Origin: Phycisphaera sp.
GTDB taxonomy: Bacteria; Planctomycetota; Phycisphaerae; Phycisphaerales; Phycisphaeraceae
NCBI GenBank assembly: GCA_029287335.1
Contig: JARFRI010000068.1
Span: 1 to 9,555 of the forward strand
Reading direction: 5' to 3'
Length of the DNA: 9,555 bases
How positions within the stretch are numbered: position 1 is the stretch's first letter; the number at the start of each line of letters is the position of its first letter. Below the pieces are notes generated by a model. The model did not search any database, was not told the DNA's origin, and worked only from the letters and a program-made list of their open reading frames with translations. Shown here one piece after another: positions 8,701-9,555 of this stretch. The translations under genes and the position numbers were made by a program.

Positions 8701-9555
8701 CCAATGGCCCAACGCCTGGCGTAACAAGCGGTCGGCTATACCTTCGACACGACAACAATACGATCACCTGTCGTGATCACGCCGACCCGGGCAAGGCCCT
8801 TTGGGCCGCATCGATCCCCGGGATGACCGGCCCGGCCATGCTGCTGGCAGACCATCCTGAGCAGGTCGTGTTTTGGCTGCCCGCAGATAATCAAGTGATC
8901 GCGGTCGATGCGCCCAGCGGCGCATTGCTCTGGCAGACGTCGGTCCGTTTCGACACAACCGGTCAAGCCCTTGAGCTAGACACCGACAACCCGGACCTGA
9001 TCATCGCGGTATCCGATACGGTGGTCTGCATCGGCCATCGTGATACCGCGGAACTGATCGCGATTGACCGCGCGATGGGTTCGGTGATCTGGCGTACCAA
9101 GCTGGAGATGACCGCGCTGACCGCTATGGATGTCGACGACTGGTCGCTGGTCGCGGTGGGACGGGCAGGGCACCCCCAGCAGCTACGCAGCGGCAAGCTG
9201 ACTATGCTCAGCCTGACCGATGCGCAGCCGTTGTTGGACGATGGGCAAGTACGGATCGCGCTGACACCCTTTGGCGTTGCGCTGGACCGTGATCGTGTGA
9301 TGGTCTTTGGCGCTTCTGGCGTGATGGCTTTGCAAGTTCCCGATGGCAAGACGCTCTGGTCCAAGCGTATCTCCGATCAGATGCTCGCCGGGTCCTACGC
9401 GATTGCTGGTCAGCGCATCGCCGTGCAGACCAACGAAGGCGAGGTCCACTTGTTAGACGCTGCGAATCAAGGCAAGTCGATCGGGTCTGTCCTGGTGCGC
9501 AGCAGAGGTAATCAGGTGCCCACCGAGATACGCACGGTCGCCGACCATGTCCTGT
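5781..9555 (+). CDS. Exported PQQ-like beta-propeller/TPR protein (3' end outside window)
   Basis: The frame stays open from 5781 to the window end, giving at least 1258 residues with no stop. A signal peptide is clear: Arg7, a hydrophobic core LVCLALLSMLA, and a likely cleavage after AWA at residues 24/25, so the product should be periplasmic or envelope-associated. Residues about 36-66 form a TPR-like helical pair. PQQ-type repeats of the form (L/V)xAxDxxTGxxxW follow at 283-295, 350-362, 421-433, 472-484, 527-539 and 609-621, fitting one propeller; the last two lack the final Trp. A helical region (about 650-940) has recognisable TPRs near 744-778, 858-886 and 894-923. A second set of PQQ-type repeats begins near 953, with motifs at 1039-1051, 1092-1104 and 1181-1193, and runs off the window. 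Such propellers resemble BamB and PQQ dehydrogenases in fold, but I see no evidence that it binds PQQ or is an enzyme; a scaffolding or assembly role is possible. The function is not known. Confidence 0.9.
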   Translation, partial: MLLSFFRSLVCLALLSMLAQPAWAQNPNVTVDDQPTAEQKVEEVLELRRAKRYAEAADLVQELIESAQFKLVALGDGTYADAGHWASDVLLRDPAMRQVYSERYSAVSARELEQAKATDSPLLALLDVYRVYGATPSGLTAGLDTVGLLLEAGQAQSAGTLLAELMRHPNRDAVLPRLEMLRGAAAAYLQDGVQLDEATEALAELDAASAERLKELAASIEPSSIALHPAQIDMGSKPISIRAPLWDQVLSTAENAARWVQDDKLVTPLVTPSFVLFNNGRQLVALNRASGQRAWAVPSDDDSAVQKIITAQRWVDERGVARGQGKVAAVLGECHGITERRSPYVPSNTLVCIDEQTGKLLWQRESGEFREDEPTRASDRRAGRLNLQYTHFVGTPIISQDTVFVVLRRASSEADTQSNWLLAYDAQSGSLLWYRHLALVALSYTNADSMRVSPRLVLHGDTLYFSDSLGSIGAIDRHTGGYRWLRVLPIGSDKTNSIVASTRGVTSEPILTTAGLLVPLSISSDRLMLVDPEDGSVLRSFKEDPKLSNTQYLLETSGGVLAVSQTAVSYWDADKAAVVWTFAFGPGETLRGRGDVSLRFAVMPTSERLLVLDLATGELIDGAPAVKGSVVVRDSEVLAVSEGRLHAYTSWERVYKRLVEQVENRPEDPTAGLSLASIAMRQEDQQASVLQGVGHALQAVARQPMRRRAAVASHVFEQLRILVPQTDESELREALYQRLAMVTQTAAQEAAYHLDAGLYFAEQGNTQQAIDHLHAVIAEPAFASATYKVGEQSSPAGTVAQHRIQALIQQYGRGVYARQDALAQARVNELMAQPNLDPAALAAVATRFPLSPVAGQLLLDAADARFTQGQHIAAASLYKQAVLRAVGEEQAQLAAGRLLRFYLETGRPESARTFLDRILLMHPGLQPIADEQPLTIQQWQQRIAEVPPSKAPAINLSASMGTPVLLKGQLITSANGPTPGVTSGRLYLRHDNNTITCRDHADPGKALWAASIPGMTGPAMLLADHPEQVVFWLPADNQVIAVDAPSGALLWQTSVRFDTTGQALELDTDNPDLIIAVSDTVVCIGHRDTAELIAIDRAMGSVIWRTKLEMTALTAMDVDDWSLVAVGRAGHPQQLRSGKLTMLSLTDAQPLLDDGQVRIALTPFGVALDRDRVMVFGASGVMALQVPDGKTLWSKRISDQMLAGSYAIAGQRIAVQTNEGEVHLLDAANQGKSIGSVLVRSRGNQVPTEIRTVADHVL

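Overview
The window carries three complete protein genes and the 5' part of a fourth. The base composition is GC-rich and all four share the same strong G/C preference at third codon positions. A UVR-containing ClpC, an HDOD-GGDEF signalling protein and a giant secreted PQQ-type propeller/TPR protein together suggest a chromosomal segment from a Planctomycetota bacterium, possibly the Phycisphaerae. This assignment is inferred from protein style. No marker gene fixes it.

Layout: bases 1-269 are a non-coding leader holding a candidate promoter and an inverted repeat ahead of clpC (270-2831, +). ClpC is the double-ring-type AAA+ unfoldase partner of ClpP. A clear intrinsic terminator (2857-2890) closes that unit. 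Next comes a 497-residue HDOD-coiled coil-GGDEF protein (3008-4501, +), a probable diguanylate cyclase. It converges on asd (4511-5593, -), aspartate-semialdehyde dehydrogenase, with only 9 bp between the stop codons. A 187-bp divergent region (5594-5780) holds a good ribosome binding site and a perfect TATAAT for asd, a small palindrome, and the ribosome binding site of the last gene. That gene (5781 to beyond the window end, +) is the largest here, with at least 1258 codons. It encodes an exported protein built as N-terminal helical region, PQQ-like propeller, TPR region, second PQQ-like propeller.

The genes do not form an evident pathway. They look like separate housekeeping and signalling units: protein quality control, c-di-GMP signalling, aspartate-family amino acid and cell-wall precursor synthesis, and a cell-envelope protein. 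No tRNA, rRNA, CRISPR, insertion sequence, phage gene or sign of recent transfer was seen. No undescribed system is evident. The items most worth a second look are the architecture of the secreted propeller protein, the dyad overlapping the candidate clpC promoter, and the altered HD site and missing inhibitory site of the HDOD-GGDEF protein.
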